A stretch of DNA of 64,000 nucleotides. It comes from Blasia pusilla. Its lineage: Eukaryota; Marchantiophyta; Marchantiopsida; Blasiales. The position numbers and the translations under genes are program-made. Positions 24,103 to 34,115 of this stretch are shown here, one piece after another (positions within the stretch are counted from its first letter, which is position 1; each line of letters starts with the position of its first letter). Location: positions 40,920,001 to 40,984,000 of the forward strand of contig CM114271.1 of assembly GCA_050084515.1 (NCBI GenBank), given 5' to 3'. A model generated the notes under the pieces. That model was not told the origin of the DNA. It ran no database searches and saw nothing but the letters and a program-made list of their open reading frames with translations.

Positions 24103-24639
24103 ATAATTATACATTCCCAAAAGATTCCACTGGGAGGAGACCGAGAATAAGAATGAGTATAAGAATGGGAATGGGTATGAGAATGAGAATGAGAATGAGA
24201 AAGAGAATGTTTAATTTATAGTGAATAGGGACTCAGATTCTCCTGACAGAATTTGACTGACAAGATGAAGTTTGGTAGGTGAGATTGTCTGACATAATGG
24301 ATTCAATTCTGTTGCAACTTGTTGGAGTCCAATGGGTTGCAGAATTTGGAAATCAGAGACGTGGGTTGTGAAGCACCCAGTTCCGTTCTTTGTTTCCGTA
24401 TCCCAATGCAAGTTGGAACCCGTCGGAGTCCGTTGGGTTGGTACCCCCTTCTTTCCAACCAATGGTCTTTTGAGTCGATTTTGCTAGCATCAAACACGAG
24501 ACATCGCTTGCATTTGCTAAGGAAACCAATCGTTGGGGACTGTAACGGGATTGTCCAACTCAGGATAGACCTTGTGACCCGTCGGATTGCAAGGAGTTAT
24601 CTCGGAATTATGCGTTGTCGCATTGTTACCCGAGGGATA

Positions 24640-25300
24640 GAAAAGCGTGCAACCTATCGGTAACCCACGGGTTGCCCAGGTACCTCGCCTATTACCCCAA
24701 GATGAGGGAAGCATGCAACCCATCGGCCTTCGACGGGTTGCGCAAGTGCCTCGCCTTGTAACGCTTACATGAAGGAAGCGTGCAACCCATCGGCCTCCGA
24801 CGAGTTGCGCGGGTACCCCGCCTTGTTATCCCAAGATGAGGGAAGCATGCAACCGGTGCGCCTTCGACGGGTTGCGCAAGTGCCTCGCCTTGTAACGCTT
24901 ACATGAAGGAAGCGTGCAACCCGTCAGCCTGCGACGAGTTGCGCGGGTACCCCGCCTTGTTATCCCAAGATGAGGGAAGCGTGCAACCCGTTGGCCTCCG
25001 ACGTGTTGCGCAAGTGCCTCGCCTTGTAACGCTTACATGAAGGAAGCGTGCAACCCGTTGGCCTCTAATAAGTTGCTGTGTACCCCACCTTGTTATCTCA
25101 AGACGAGGGAAGCGTGCAACCCCCAAATCTCCGACGAGTTGCATGGGTACCTTGCGTTCTTGCCCGAAGACGGCGGAGGCGCGCAACTTGTCGATCTCCG
25201 ACAGGTTGCTAGGATAGCTCGGATTTTTAACCCGAGGAGGACGGATGCCTCCAACCCGCGGGAAGCGTGCAACCCGTCGGAGCCGTCGAGTTGGTGGTTT
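24640..25300. repeat. Palindrome satellite in the divergent promoter region (right arm)
   Basis: About ten palindrome copies at roughly 66-bp intervals (for example near 24,716, 24,781, 24,848, 24,914, 24,984 and 25,048). Two spacer types alternate: one with GCCTCGCCTTGTAACGCTTA and one with CCCCGCCTTGTTATCCCAAG. The higher-order unit is thus about 132 bp. Inverted counterpart of 20,570-21,300. Confidence 0.78.
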
Positions 25301-25383
25301 TCATGTCCAGACTTCCATAACGGCCGACATGTCACCGTCGGAACGACAGTGCGATCCAACCGTCAGCCCAACGGCTCGAAAAG

Positions 25384-25392
25384 TATAAATAG
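25384..25392 (+). promoter_or_regulatory. TATA box of the right-arm outward gene
   Basis: TATAAATAG lies 234 bp upstream of the ATG at 25,618 and downstream of the palindrome satellite. The left arm has GAAAATAGG at the equivalent position (about 20,490, minus strand), so its TATA element has been lost. Confidence 0.55.
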
Positions 25393-26834
25393 GCGAGGGT
25401 TCGCTCATTTCCGGTTTTTCATTTCGCAATCTCGATAACTCTTCCGCGCAGCAGCTGACCTGGTACCAAGGGGCGCTTTACACAGCGACTCATCGCGAGA
25501 CGATTCGAGCGACTCAGCAAGGCGACTCATCGCGGCATCAGCAAGGCGACTCATAGAGGCGATTCATCGTGCACAGAAAGTAACTTTGTTGTCGAGGAGG
25601 AGGCATTTTCGGGAACAATGACAAGGAAAAAATCTCAAGCAAGCAAGGTTGGGAGCTTCACTTCTAAGTCCATGAGGACTCGTGCGTCACCATCTCCAGG
25701 GCCTCATTCGACCAATGAGATAAGGCAACAAGAGATCGAGGAGCGGGAAAGGGAAACGGATATGCACATGCAAGAGCTTCTTGCAAAAGGTGTGTTGGAG
25801 GCACTCGAAAAACAGAACGCAGAGGTTGAGACGTCGCAAGCCTTGAAGAAAAGGATCCCTGAGGAAAAGCGTGAAAAGAAGCGTCTGGACGCGACGGTGA
25901 GGAGAGTAGAATTGGCAAAAGCTCGAAGGGAAAAAGCGATTGCCATTGAAGAAATCCCGGCCCATCTAAGCGAAAGTGTTGAGATGCAGGAAATGTCCCC
26001 GATGAAGTCCGGGAACACAATCAATATAAAATCGGCTGGGGAAACGACCTAAGTTCAAGTGATGGACGATGAGGTCATGAGGACTGCCAGCGTGGAGATG
26101 GTGGACATCTCTGAAGAAGCAAGAGAGGAGTCTTCCTTGTCTCTGAGTCCGGCGGAAGAAATCGACCTCTATCGGATCGGCGAGTTTCTAGTGGACTTGC
26201 CACCTCTTGTCCCAGAGCAGTTGGCGGGCCAAGACACCGACCCAATCTTTGAGCGAGTAAGAAACGATCTTGGATCTTTGAGTTATGTGAAGGCCCATGT
26301 TGCAGTTCATTGGCAATTCAGTGTAGTTTATTGACTTTGTCCCCATTGTGACAGGTTGTAAAGCAGATGGCACTGATGGAGGGCCTGAACGCCGCGAGAA
26401 TTCCACTTTGCCGATTGCGAACAATGGAGTACGTTCGCAGAATTCAGTCTAACGAGGATATTGAGAAGCTGAAATAGTCGGCAATGATAGCATCCTACGT
26501 CGACAGCTTCCCTCCGTTCTATGTTCAACCTTACGATCAACATGGAACCCATGAAGCGCTAGTGACGGAGGAGGACTTGGAAGCACTCGACACATTCTGG
26601 AGGATGAGAGATCAGGAATTCAGAAGAGCGATTGAGGGAATGGAATTCAGCTGGATGCGGAACCTCTATTTCTTCATCTGGGATGGAAACCACAAGTTCA
26701 TGGCGTGGACCCAGTTTGCAGAGAAGCGCCAAAATTCATTGGAGGCGCATTTTTGCGTGAAGGCAATCGTGCTAAACCCATACCCTCATCACATGGCGAC
26801 GGTGGAAATGGCCATGCATGCCATAAACACGTAA

Positions 26835-27358
26835 GTTTCCTCTTCCTTTTATTTTGATTGCTGCAAACCGTCGAACTCTGACGAGTTGTTTAACTAGTGG
26901 TAACAAAACATTGGATGCCTTAAAGCAACTTGTCGGAGTCCGACAAGTTGCTTGATAGGCCACTATTTTTAGGATGTTTTTGGCCGAAAGCAACTCGTCG
27001 GACTCGGACAGGTTGCATTCGTTGCCACGGGTAGGTGATCGGAGTAGGGGAGCTTGATTGTTGGCGTCAAATTTTGCTTTACTTGAAATTGTGCAATCTG
27101 TTGGACTTTGACGGGTTGCTATGTTTACTTTTTCCACGGAAACCACTCTCTGAACCAAATCATCTGACAACCCGTCGGACTCTGACGGGTTGTAACTTGA
27201 CAATCATAATTCTGAATGCAATTTATCGGACTCCGATGGGTTGCAATATTTAGCTCTTAGCTACCATTACGACCATGAGGTGTAGCAACCTGTCGGAGTC
27301 CGACGGGTTGCAGGAACCCATATAGCTTGCAAAAATTCTTATAGTGTGTTTCGATGTG
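26835..27358. repeat. Palindrome array in the intron between exons 2 and 3 (right arm)
   Basis: Seven or so palindrome copies (near 26,865, 26,930, 26,992, 27,088, 27,165, 27,220 and 27,285) fill this intron, as in the left arm. The copy at 27,285-27,311 is nearly perfect: GCAACCTGTCGGA and TCCGACGGGTTGC around a G. Confidence 0.7.
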
Positions 27359-29264
27359 TAGGATTGTATCCAAGGGGAACGTCATCCACCACTGGATCCA
27401 GGATTGCAACCGGGTGAAGAAAGTGCTAACGACGCATCCAACACAGTACAAGGGGTTCTTGGGCGATGCTTTTGAAAATGAGATGCTGGCGAAGGGGGCT
27501 CAAATAAAAAAAAAGACTTGGGCAAATATATTTATTTCCCAAAATGCAGCCATGACAATCCTTTGCTGGTCGAAGATACAGGCCGCCAAGAAGAGCGCTT
27601 CATTGGAGCTGGAGCGGAGGGAGAACGTGTCTTTGTTTGAGAGTGCTAAGTTCATCCAAGTTGCAGTATCTGCAACTACGAAAGACACTGCAAGCAAGAT
27701 GCAGCGCTACATCGCCATTCTCAACCCCGAACTTTGCCCCGATTTCTACAAGGAGCTGAAGGCGATAATCAAGCGCCAGTGGAAGAGGCATGAAGATCCG
27801 CAGGGTCAGATTGGGGAGAAAGTGTCTCTCGACCGCGTCTATAGATTTTCCTTGTTTGGAATTTCGGAATTTAGGAAAATCCGATTGATGAAAATCAATC
27901 TCGACGACACAGAGGCCCAAAAGAGGGCGGCATACCATCCTCTGGGTGTCTCTAATTTAGTGATCTCCCACTGGCTCCGTGAATGGTCATTCTGGGATGC
28001 GTTGCGGCTTCTCGGGAAGTCCATACTCGTGGGTCTCCAAGCGGAGCTGAAAAAAATAGAGCCAGTTTCGGAGGAAGCAAACCTGGAGAGTGCTGAAGAT
28101 TTTGAAATTTGGCTTGATGACATCCGAGACAAGCCCATGAAAAACCAAGGCTTCAGGATGATGTTCAAAGATCACATCCTCCCTCAGGCAGACCTGGATG
28201 AAGAAATAGAGGCAAAGAAAAGGGATTTCGCAAAGAAGAAGCGAGATCTTCAGGAGTAGGCGGTCGATGCATCTCAACAAAGAGCTGCCCAACATATGGT
28301 GTTCAGGTACCTCATCCATTGTAAGAATGCAGGTACCTGGCAAAAAAATAACGACAACCTCCAAATTGTGGGCTTCTCCGCCTGATGGAGAAGCATTTTC
28401 CATGTACGACATGGAGATGGCTCAAAGCATGTGCGACAAGGAGGTGGAGAATTGCCCGATCTGGTTGGACTTCAACGACCCCAAGGACATTACCGACAAC
28501 AATCTTCGATGGGTGTATGATGCAGTGGTCGCAGGTAGGGATGACATCCTGAATTTGGTGCAGCCTGAAGACTTTTTTGAAGGAGATGTGGAGGAACAAG
28601 CCCTTGAGACAGCGGAGTTGGTGTCCAAAGTTGTCACCGCCAAGGACAAATCTACAACGGGTCTGAAAGCAAAGGCGAGGGGATCGAAGAATTCCGAGGC
28701 CGAGTCTTCCAAAAAAGAGACTAAGAATTCAAGGCGAGAGGCGAAATTGTGTGGGCGAGCGGGGAGAGAGGGCCAACCGGGCAAGCATCATCATTCACTA
28801 CACGAATCTTCTGGATGAGCTGCAAAGTTTCAGTTCCCAAAAGTTGACACCCGCCATCGACAAATTGACAATGCCGGTATGGAAGCTTTAACGAAACGGG
28901 CACGCTCCCTGGACGGTCCATGGGGAGGTTGAGGAGGTGGCGGTGGATCTCCTTGTCGCTGATTTTCCCTCTGGGTTGCGCTTGTGGGACGACAATCCGT
29001 TTGACAGTGTCCCAGACGGGAATGTCCCTCTTATCTATGACCAGATCGCGCTCCTGTTTTCCTTTGCAGATGCTTATCTCAATGACAAGGGTTGTTTCTT
29101 GGTCTTGATTGGAGGGAGCAAGGATGAGCTCTTCAACGTGCAGTGCGTGAAGAGGTCGCTGAAGTGGAGGACGGCGCAATCGTGGGTCATCAAGAACGAG
29201 TTCCCACTCTGATCGGCGACGAGTCAAATCCGGGTAAGGGCTCTAAATCCATATACAATTTGTC

Positions 29265-29610
29265 TTGCTCCGACAGGTTGCATCTCTGCATGCAACCCGT
29301 CGGATTGTCTGAGTTGGTGACTGCGGTGTTGCAATCCGTCTAAAAGCGACGGGTTGCAAATTTACCACAAGTCTCCATTGGGTTTATGCAACACGTCGGA
29401 ACCGGATAGGTTGCAAGTGCTTATGCTTTTCCTTGTGTTTCTGGAATGATGCAACCCGTTTGGAAGCGACGGGTTGCTCTTAGCCAACCATGGGCTACTC
29501 TAAGCCAGCAACCTTTCCCCTTCCGACAACTTGCTCATGGCAAAAAAAATCACTAACACTTGTAAAACAACCCTTCGGATTCCGATAGGTTGCTCCAATG
29601 TTAGGACTAT
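29265..29610. repeat. Palindrome cluster before the last exon (right arm)
   Basis: Several degenerate copies of the 27-bp palindrome (near 29,290, 29,330, 29,385, 29,450, 29,510 and 29,570) lie between the motif IV block and the last exon, matching the left-arm cluster at 16,050-16,260. Confidence 0.6.
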
Positions 29611-30656
29611 AACGAAGTTCTCTGGGGTTAAGCGAAGTTCTTTGGGGACGTGTTGCACATTGTGTCACCATACTGAGAGTAGACAAGCGGTCAAGTAGCT
29701 CTTTCTCGTTGTTGACATTGTTTCCAACGTGCTTCTTTACAGATGGACCACTCCTATGTTTACTGCTTTTTTCGGCCTCAGCATAGCTTCCAAGTGTTTA
29801 AGATCCTGGATCCATGCTCCCATGGATACAGCTTAGATAGTTTATACAATTCCCCCCCCCTTGCCGCCGGAATTTACATGCAAGACGGTACCCCCTTACT
29901 TGGAGGAAGGGAAAAGTCGCCAGCCCTGATGCAAATGCTCATCGAGCTCTGCTCTGCTCAAGGCCGGATGACTTGGTGTTCGACTTAGTGGACCTTTCAA
30001 GGGCAAGTATAAGAGGTGCCTGGCACAGTGGCAGGAACATTCTCTCCCTTGAGGGAAGGCAGGAACTGTTTGACCTTTGCAAAGAGGCAAAGGCAGATTA
30101 CGACATGCTAGTTGGGGGGTACAACTCTCCTCCGAAGCCGAGAGCTCCGGTTCCAGACCCACCATTGGTAGTGACACCATCGTCACTTCCAATGATTCCA
30201 AAAATCGGGAGGGCAAGGCCGACAGTAATTCTGGAAGAGCTCTTGGACGATGACGAATGAGTTCAAAGAACTCAAGGACCCAACTTGACTGCAACGTTTT
30301 GGAGTAGGGATTTATTTGATGACGAGGTAGAAGAATTCATAGAATAGATCAAATGTACAGTTCCGAGCTTCCTTCGGATGTAATAAAGGACAAGATTTTT
30401 TTGAACGATGATGGTGTTTGTAAAAGTTTGTTGAATATCTTTTTTGGTCTTGTCGATTGTGATCGTCTATGTACTCCAACAGTTTATTTTGCAACCCGTC
30501 GGATTCCCACGGGTTGCAACTTTTCACTTTTTGACCACTGCACCTTTTTAACCACTTCCAAGCAACCTGTCGGATTCTTACAGGTTGGTTGCGTGAGTGA
30601 TCGCACTCTTTCCTTGTTAGTCCAACTTTAGAGGAATTCTAGCGGGCTTCTTCACT

Positions 30657-31071
30657 TTGGCTCCTTCCCCTAGTATCGTCAAACAAGACGTGTTGGATTC
30701 CTACTACCTGTCGGATTGCCATGATGGTATTTCCAAGGACGGAGCACATATTGATAGTGGGTGGGTGTCATCTTGCAGAGCGTACAAGATATACTGCCAA
30801 GGAATGCGGTGGGACTCAAATCAGGTTACATGGGACCGTTATGGTGTACCTAGGGGGGGGGGGGGGGGGGAGAAGGCCAACATTTTTTATCCCCGTCTAC
30901 AATCGTCCAGAGGAGCCACTTGTATCCCACGACATTCCTTTTGTACAGGAACCTAGGAGAGTTAGGAGTAAATTTGTGGATGATGAGGCTGAAGAAATCA
31001 TAGACCAGATCAAATGTACATTTTTTAGCTTCCTCGGATGTAGTAAAGGACAAGATTTTTTCAAACGATAA
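30657..31071 (+). pseudogene. 3' coding segment of the palindrome element, right-arm copy
   Basis: Counterpart of the minus-strand segment at 14,592-14,971, sharing SKDGAHID, SNQVTWDRYGVPRG and VRSKFVDDEAEEIID. The frame is interrupted by an expanded poly-G run at about 30,853-30,870, which shifts it between the WDRYGVPRG and PFVQEPRR parts. Confidence 0.45.
30853..30870. repeat. Poly-G run in the right arm
   Basis: About 18 consecutive G residues. The left arm has a short C-run (about 14,773-14,780) at the same site, so this is a recent homopolymer expansion that breaks the reading frame. Confidence 0.8.
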
Positions 31072-32033
31072 TGGTGTTTGTAAAAGTTTGCTGAATAACT
31101 TTTTTGGACTTGTCAATTGTGTTCGTCTAGCTACTCATAATGTTTATTTTGCAACCCGTCTGATTCCAACGGGTTGCAACTTTTCACTTTTTGACCATTG
31201 CAACTTTTTAACCATTTCCAGGCAAGGTGTCGCCTTTGACAATACTAGGGGAACAAGCCAAAAGTGAAGAAGCCCACCACAATGCCTCAGAAGTTGGTCT
31301 TACAAGGAAAGAGTCCAATCACTCAAACCAGTCGTAGGCTTCTTTTCTTCTCTAAGACGTGTTGGATTCCTATTTTCTGTCTGATTGCCATTTCGGATTC
31401 CCAACCTGTTGGATTTTCATGGGTGCAGGATGGAATGGAATCACTTCTCAAAATCTTTCCTTTGTTATGGTGAGTTTGCTTGCAAGGGATGCAAGCCATC
31501 TGATTCCGACGGGTTGCAAGAGTTGCAACCTGTAAAATTCTGACGGGTTGGAAGGGGTGCAGCTTCTCGGTTTCTCAGATTTAGGATCTGAATGAAGGGA
31601 CATCTGTTCCTCTTTACTCCAGATAGCTAACAATCTTTTGGTTCAAATTATCGTCTCATGTGTTCACATTTCACAAAGTTGGTCTTGAGCAGTCACCATT
31701 CATTATGGGGCAATTCAGGGGAGGCCATGATGCAGGCAACAATCCCTGCAAAAAGAGAGGTTGGCATCGTACTCGATGCACATCCGGGTGAGGTCTCATG
31801 ACACATTAACACTTCAGAGACACTTGGGAATGGCGGAAGCTCAACAATTCTTATTTTGGTACTGTGTTGCCAATGGTTTTCCATAATGTATGATGAGTAT
31901 TGATGCCTTCTGCAAGAAGAGTCAACAATCATTTACAAGCATTTCCTTGTGCCTTTCTTTTGCAAGAAGAGATGTCAATCCATAATGTCAACCAAATATT
32001 CTGTTAAACCTTGAAAAGCACCGTAGTCTGTTA

Positions 32034-32302
32034 AGACCATCGTTAGAGTCTTTATTTGAACCTAAAGAAACCTCCTTTTTCCAGGGGGCGAAAAACAAGT
32101 AGTTATCATAAGACCACTACAAACATTTTTCTATCACTCTCCATATGAGCCTAAGTTTCTTCACATTGCCTGTCTCAGTCTACAGTAAGTTGTGCCTAGG
32201 GGTATTTTTGTTGGAGGACCATTGGCAGATAATATGACCCGAAGTAGCAATCTCATCTCAATGAAAGGTTCAAATAAAGATAGACCATTGTTAGAGTCTT
32301 TA
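32034..32302 (+). mobile_element. MITE-like repeat, right copy, with flanking 21-bp duplication
   Basis: The element body is about 32,050-32,279, with 13-bp terminal inverted repeats CTTTATTTGAACC and GGTTCAAATAAAG. It is flanked by AGACCATCGTTAGAGTCTTTA (32,034-32,054) and the same 21 bases with one change (32,282-32,302). A 21-bp duplication is longer than usual for known MITE families (2-11 bp), and part of it overlaps the terminal repeat. It could reflect a different insertion mechanism or a local duplication. Non-coding. Confidence 0.6.
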
Positions 32303-32304
32303 TT

Positions 32305-33665
32305 GTCAGAGGTATGGTCATACACGCGCCAGGTGTTATGTTTATATCCTGAATTACGTCAAGAGCGAGGGCCAGAGAGGGCACCAGAGTGAGTAGCTGG
32401 TCTGGGTGGGCTAGAGATTGTATACTAGGTGTCCCGTTGGGGGACGAGGAGCTCAAGTTGCCTGACAGGGTGGTGGAGCTTCCCATGGAGGAGGTAGAGT
32501 ACCACCACCTAGATGCGCCAAGGGAGACGCCGGACGTGAGGGTGGGCTGGCTGGTCAAATACAGCAGCTACCAGAGCAGATTGCCACTATGGCATTGAGG
32601 TTACACGATGCCGGATCCGTGGCATCGACATCATATGGAGCAGCCAGAGATATGGAGGATCTTGGTTGGATGTGCGGGGTTGCTCAGATGGAGGCCGTCG
32701 CAGTTGTCATGCATGGAGCAACCGCAGAGTTGGATCCACAACGAGGGGAAGCCAGAAAGCATACTAGGCTTCCTCAGTCTTTCACGCTGTCTGAAGCGAT
32801 GAGGACCCCATCGATGGGTCCTCATCAAAGTTCCTAGAGAATTGGTGATGCTGTTGGTACGCAGGCACGGAGGGCGATGGGAGAAGCGAGTTTGACGACT
32901 CCTATTGTTGATGCTCATGAGGGATATGTGTCGAGCACGTTGTTGGGGGCGGGCACCATTGTGTACCGCACTCCTTTATTTTCTGCTTCTGATGTTATGA
33001 CGTTGGGGGGTACGCCCGCCGAGGCTTTTCGGCTGGCCGCTTCACTATGTGAGCGCAGTATGAGGATTCGCCCAGGACATCCCACAAATGAGTGTGTGGT
33101 GCGAGCTAAGGCGATAGTGACTGATGCAGAGTCCTACAACGTCTTGGTCATGGAGGAGTCAGCGTCCTACAGACCAGGATGGCAATCAAGTAATGGGCGC
33201 CTTAGCTCATTACCCATTCGATTCACAGGTGCAGTGATCGAGCGACGGCCAAGAGAGGTGGCGACCTTAGCAGCATTGAGCAGTGCCATCACTTGGCCTA
33301 GTGATTTGATTGAGGGACATCTCCATGCAGAGGATACTCCCACACCTGACATTTCTATGGAGAGGAGTGTCATGGTAGCCGCATCATTTCGTGGAGGAGA
33401 GGTGCCGTAGTGGGGCTCCACTGAGGAGCTTTGACGATTGGCAGATGAGCACGTGCAGACCGTGTGGAGCGAGGCGTTTGCACCGGAGTGTGACGGGTCT
33501 GAGCAACCCGAGGTAGTAGGGAGTGCTACGATGATACCCTTGGATACCACACCCGTTATGTGGCATATTCTGGAGGGGGTATTCAGGTGTTAGATCTCTT
33601 TGGAGGGGTTAGCACCGGATTAGTTGTTATTTTGCAAGCAGGAGTCCGAGTGCAGTAGTACTTGT
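32305..33665 (+). pseudogene. pol: Gypsy fragment: end of gag knuckle, protease remnant, start of C5-methyltransferase
   Basis: Continues the plus-strand element whose gag ends at 12,325. It resumes with YGHTRQVLCLYPELRQERG, the second half of a CCHC knuckle, then a linker. Next is a protease region lacking its catalytic D-S-G (about 330 bp deleted relative to the minus-strand copy) but keeping RIRPGHPTNECVVRAKAI and TDAESYNVLV. Then comes the N-terminal part of the methyltransferase region (ATLAALSSAITWPSDLIEG, MERSVMVAASFRGGEVP), with stops at about 33,407 and 33,433. Similarity to the other copy ends just after methyltransferase motif I, near 33,665. Between the two copies the methyltransferase lead-in is highly conserved. 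Confidence 0.7.
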
Positions 33666-33794
33666 ATGTGGAGCTCCACGTCGTCAAAATTGGTTCTTCA
33701 CGGGCAAGGCATCCAACTATTTTTCCCACTACGTGCCACTGTCTGATTTGATCACTCTACGGAAGAACTCTACGCTAGAGTTCTATCCTTCTAA

Positions 33795-34115
33795 CAGTCA
33801 GTCTCATGCTTCATCACCATCAGGAAAAGGGATTGGTCAACTTCAATTGTAATTGTATTGTAGACTCCCTTTCGGATAATCCACTCGGATTTTGTTCTTT
33901 GAGCATGATCTCACATGTGATCCCATGCTTCATTACCATTTGAACGAGGGATAGGTCTACTTCAATCGTGCATTGTGTAGCGTCTCTCTTTTGGTAGTAT
34001 ATTTGGATTTTTTTCATTGAGTATGGTTCTGACTGGCGATACCGTGCTCGATCACCACTTGGATTAGGGATTGGACTCAAATTTCCGTTTGGATTTTGTT
34101 CTCAAGTACATTTTA
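33795..34115. repeat. Degenerate tandem repeat, about 118-bp unit, three copies
   Basis: Three successive units share the order CATGCTTCATCACCA, GGGATTGGTC, ACTTCAAT, CCCTTT/CTCTTTT and GGATTTTGTTCTTTGAG. Unit starts are near 33,795, 33,905 and 34,020. No ORF is maintained across units. Confidence 0.55.

Larger units (their letters stand above)
25618..30260 (+). pseudogene. ParB-like/permuted amino-methyltransferase-like protein, right-arm copy
   Basis: Same gene as the minus-strand one at 15,398-20,284. Exon 1 is 25,618 to about 26,253 (donor GTAAGA). Exon 2 is about 26,355-26,832 and includes FIWDGNHKFMAW (donor GTAAGT). Exon 3 starts at about 27,360 and is open for 300 codons to a TAG at 28,257. 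Then come a second open block (28,267-28,818), the motif IV block with VDLLVADFPSGL (28,937-29,212) and the last exon with YMQDGTPLLGGREKSPALMQ (from 29,875), ending at 30,260. Motif I is damaged (VFDLVDLSRASIRGAW, two glycines lost), and a frameshift lies just before it. The TAGs at about 26,477 and 28,257 stand where the left copy has CAG. Dead copy, but it confirms exon structure and start. Confidence 0.6.
23249..31686 (-). repeat. Giant inverted repeat, right arm (~8.4 kb)
   Basis: Inverted partner of 13,934-22,540. It holds the outward methyltransferase-like gene on the plus strand (25,618-30,260), the 5' part of the transposase-like gene on the minus strand (24,102-23,255) and the palindrome satellites. 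It ends ATTTCACAAAGTTGGTCTT at 31,686. It has its own stops and frameshifts at positions different from those in the left arm. Confidence 0.88.

Noticed and set aside
30853-30870. Poly-G run as a functional G-quadruplex
   Set aside because: A single homopolymer expansion inside a decayed ORF; the other arm has a short run at the same place, so slippage is the simpler cause.
13934-31686. Giant inverted repeat as an assembly artefact
   Set aside because: The arms differ by many substitutions, different stops, different homopolymer lengths and a one-sided loop. A false inverted join would give identical arms.
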